Below, piece after piece: positions 7,734 to 8,353 of a DNA stretch of 8,353 bases. The stretch is from Anaerolineales bacterium. Lineage in GTDB: Bacteria; Chloroflexota; Anaerolineae; Anaerolineales; DRMV01. Both the position numbers and the translations under genes were made by a program. The stretch spans positions 1 to 8,353 of the forward strand of contig WFVP01000406.1 in the NCBI GenBank assembly GCA_015491595.1. Reading direction: 5' to 3'. Position 1 is the first letter of the stretch. Each line of letters starts with the position of its first letter. The notes below the pieces were generated by a model, which was given only the letters and a program-made list of their open reading frames with translations, was not told where the DNA came from and did no database searches.

Positions 7734-8353
7734 CGACCTCGTCGGTTCTGGAAAAACACCTGGTGCAAGACCTGCCCTACCTGGCCCGGTATCCGTATGT
7801 CGCGCGGGTGGGCGGCTGGCGCGTGGAGGATTACCTGCGCGAGGCTCCCGAAAATCGCCGCTGGGAGTTCGCCTACGGGGAGGTGCTCATGTATTCGCCA
7901 GCCACAGCCGAGCATCAGCGGATCGTGGGTTTTCTTTATTCCTTGCTTTCTCACTATGGACGTCCTGAGGGATTTGATGTTCTTCTCGCCCCGGCCGCGG
8001 TGCAGCTGGCCGAGGATTTGATTCGGGAGCCGGATATCAGCGTCTTCCGCCCCGAAGATGCGCCCAAGGTTACGGGCGTGCCGGTGAAGGTCCTGCCTGT
8101 GCTGGTCGTGGAGGTCACCCGCCCCTCAACCCGCACGGTGGACCTGGTGGAAAAGGCCCAGGAGTACGCCTCGGTAGGCATTCCCGAATATTGGGTGGTG
8201 GACCTGCCCAGGAAGCGCTTTGTGGGGCACGCGCTGGAAGCCGGACGCTACCGGGTTTCCGAACTCTCGCGCGGGCGCTGGGTGAGCGCGGTGCTCTCCG
8301 GCTTCTGGCTGGATGTGGTCTGGCTGTGGCAACGCCCCCTGCCGGATGTGCAG
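7730..8353 (+). CDS. Uma2-family (DUF820) PD-(D/E)XK nuclease-like protein, cut by the right edge
   Basis: The frame runs 208 codons from ATG 7730 to the edge without a stop. Family blocks are in order: WEFAYGEVLMYSPATAEHQ (about 45-63), IREPDISVF with Asp102 (98-106), LVVEVTRPSTRTVD with Glu128 (125-138), Lys142 in LVEKAQEYA, and GIPEYWVVD (150-158). Asp102, Glu128 and a downstream Lys fit a PD-(D/E)XK-type active site. The usual family length is about 190-240 residues, and WLDVVWLWQRPLP near the edge resembles the family's ending, so only a few codons are probably missing. The start overlaps the nuoF stop (ATGA) and has a weak GAGG at 7719-7722, so translation may be coupled to nuoF. Uma2 proteins are numerous in cyanobacteria and Chloroflexota, and their biological role is uncertain. 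A role in complex I is not implied. Confidence 0.85.
   Translation, partial: MTTSSVLEKHLVQDLPYLARYPYVARVGGWRVEDYLREAPENRRWEFAYGEVLMYSPATAEHQRIVGFLYSLLSHYGRPEGFDVLLAPAAVQLAEDLIREPDISVFRPEDAPKVTGVPVKVLPVLVVEVTRPSTRTVDLVEKAQEYASVGIPEYWVVDLPRKRFVGHALEAGRYRVSELSRGRWVSAVLSGFWLDVVWLWQRPLPDVQ

Overview
The window is a moderately GC-rich bacterial segment with every supported gene on the + strand. It carries the first part of a respiratory complex I (nuo/nqo) operon, preceded by an acyl-CoA carboxylase carboxyltransferase gene and two poorly characterised genes. Separate nuoC and nuoD, the gene order A-B-C-D-E-F, two Uma2-type (DUF820) sequences, heptanucleotide-period repeats and extended -10 promoters together suggest a Chloroflexota (Anaerolineae-like) organism. 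That placement is inferred from gene style and was not tested by any search.

Layout. Positions 3-485 hold the 3' part of a protein resembling a HAD-type hydrolase, cut by the left edge. Positions 527-994 encode a small tryptophan-rich protein with four predicted membrane segments, and a possible intrinsic terminator overlaps its stop codon. A likely extended -10 promoter (1069-1077) and a leader of about 140 nt precede 1227-2786, a full-length propionyl-CoA carboxylase-type beta chain (pccB-like). A second, better extended -10 promoter (2837-2845) and a leader with a perfect 7-bp inverted repeat (2885-2902) precede nuoA (2939-3295). Then follow nuoB (3286-3768), nuoC (3812-4324), nuoD (4352-5596), nuoE (5862-6440) and nuoF (6462-7733). 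The nuoF stop overlaps the start of a Uma2-family gene (7730 to the right edge).

How the genes work together. NuoE and NuoF form the NADH-oxidising tip of complex I (FMN, clusters N1a and N3). NuoB, NuoC and NuoD form the connecting module that reduces quinone (cluster N2). NuoA is the small membrane subunit at the junction of the two arms. All cofactor-binding residues checked are present, so the subunits look functional. nuoG and the remaining membrane subunits would lie beyond the right edge.

The unusual parts sit at the operon junctions. The 265-nt nuoD-nuoE gap contains a 7-bp-period degenerate repeat followed by what looks like a frameshifted C-terminal remnant of a Uma2-family gene. 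A second 7-bp-period array forms the last 13 codons and the stop of nuoE. A different, apparently intact Uma2-like gene is joined to nuoF by an ATGA overlap. The nuoD-nuoF interval therefore seems to have collected accessory DNA without losing the complex I genes. No CRISPR array, tRNA, rRNA, transposase or recognisable new multi-gene system was found.
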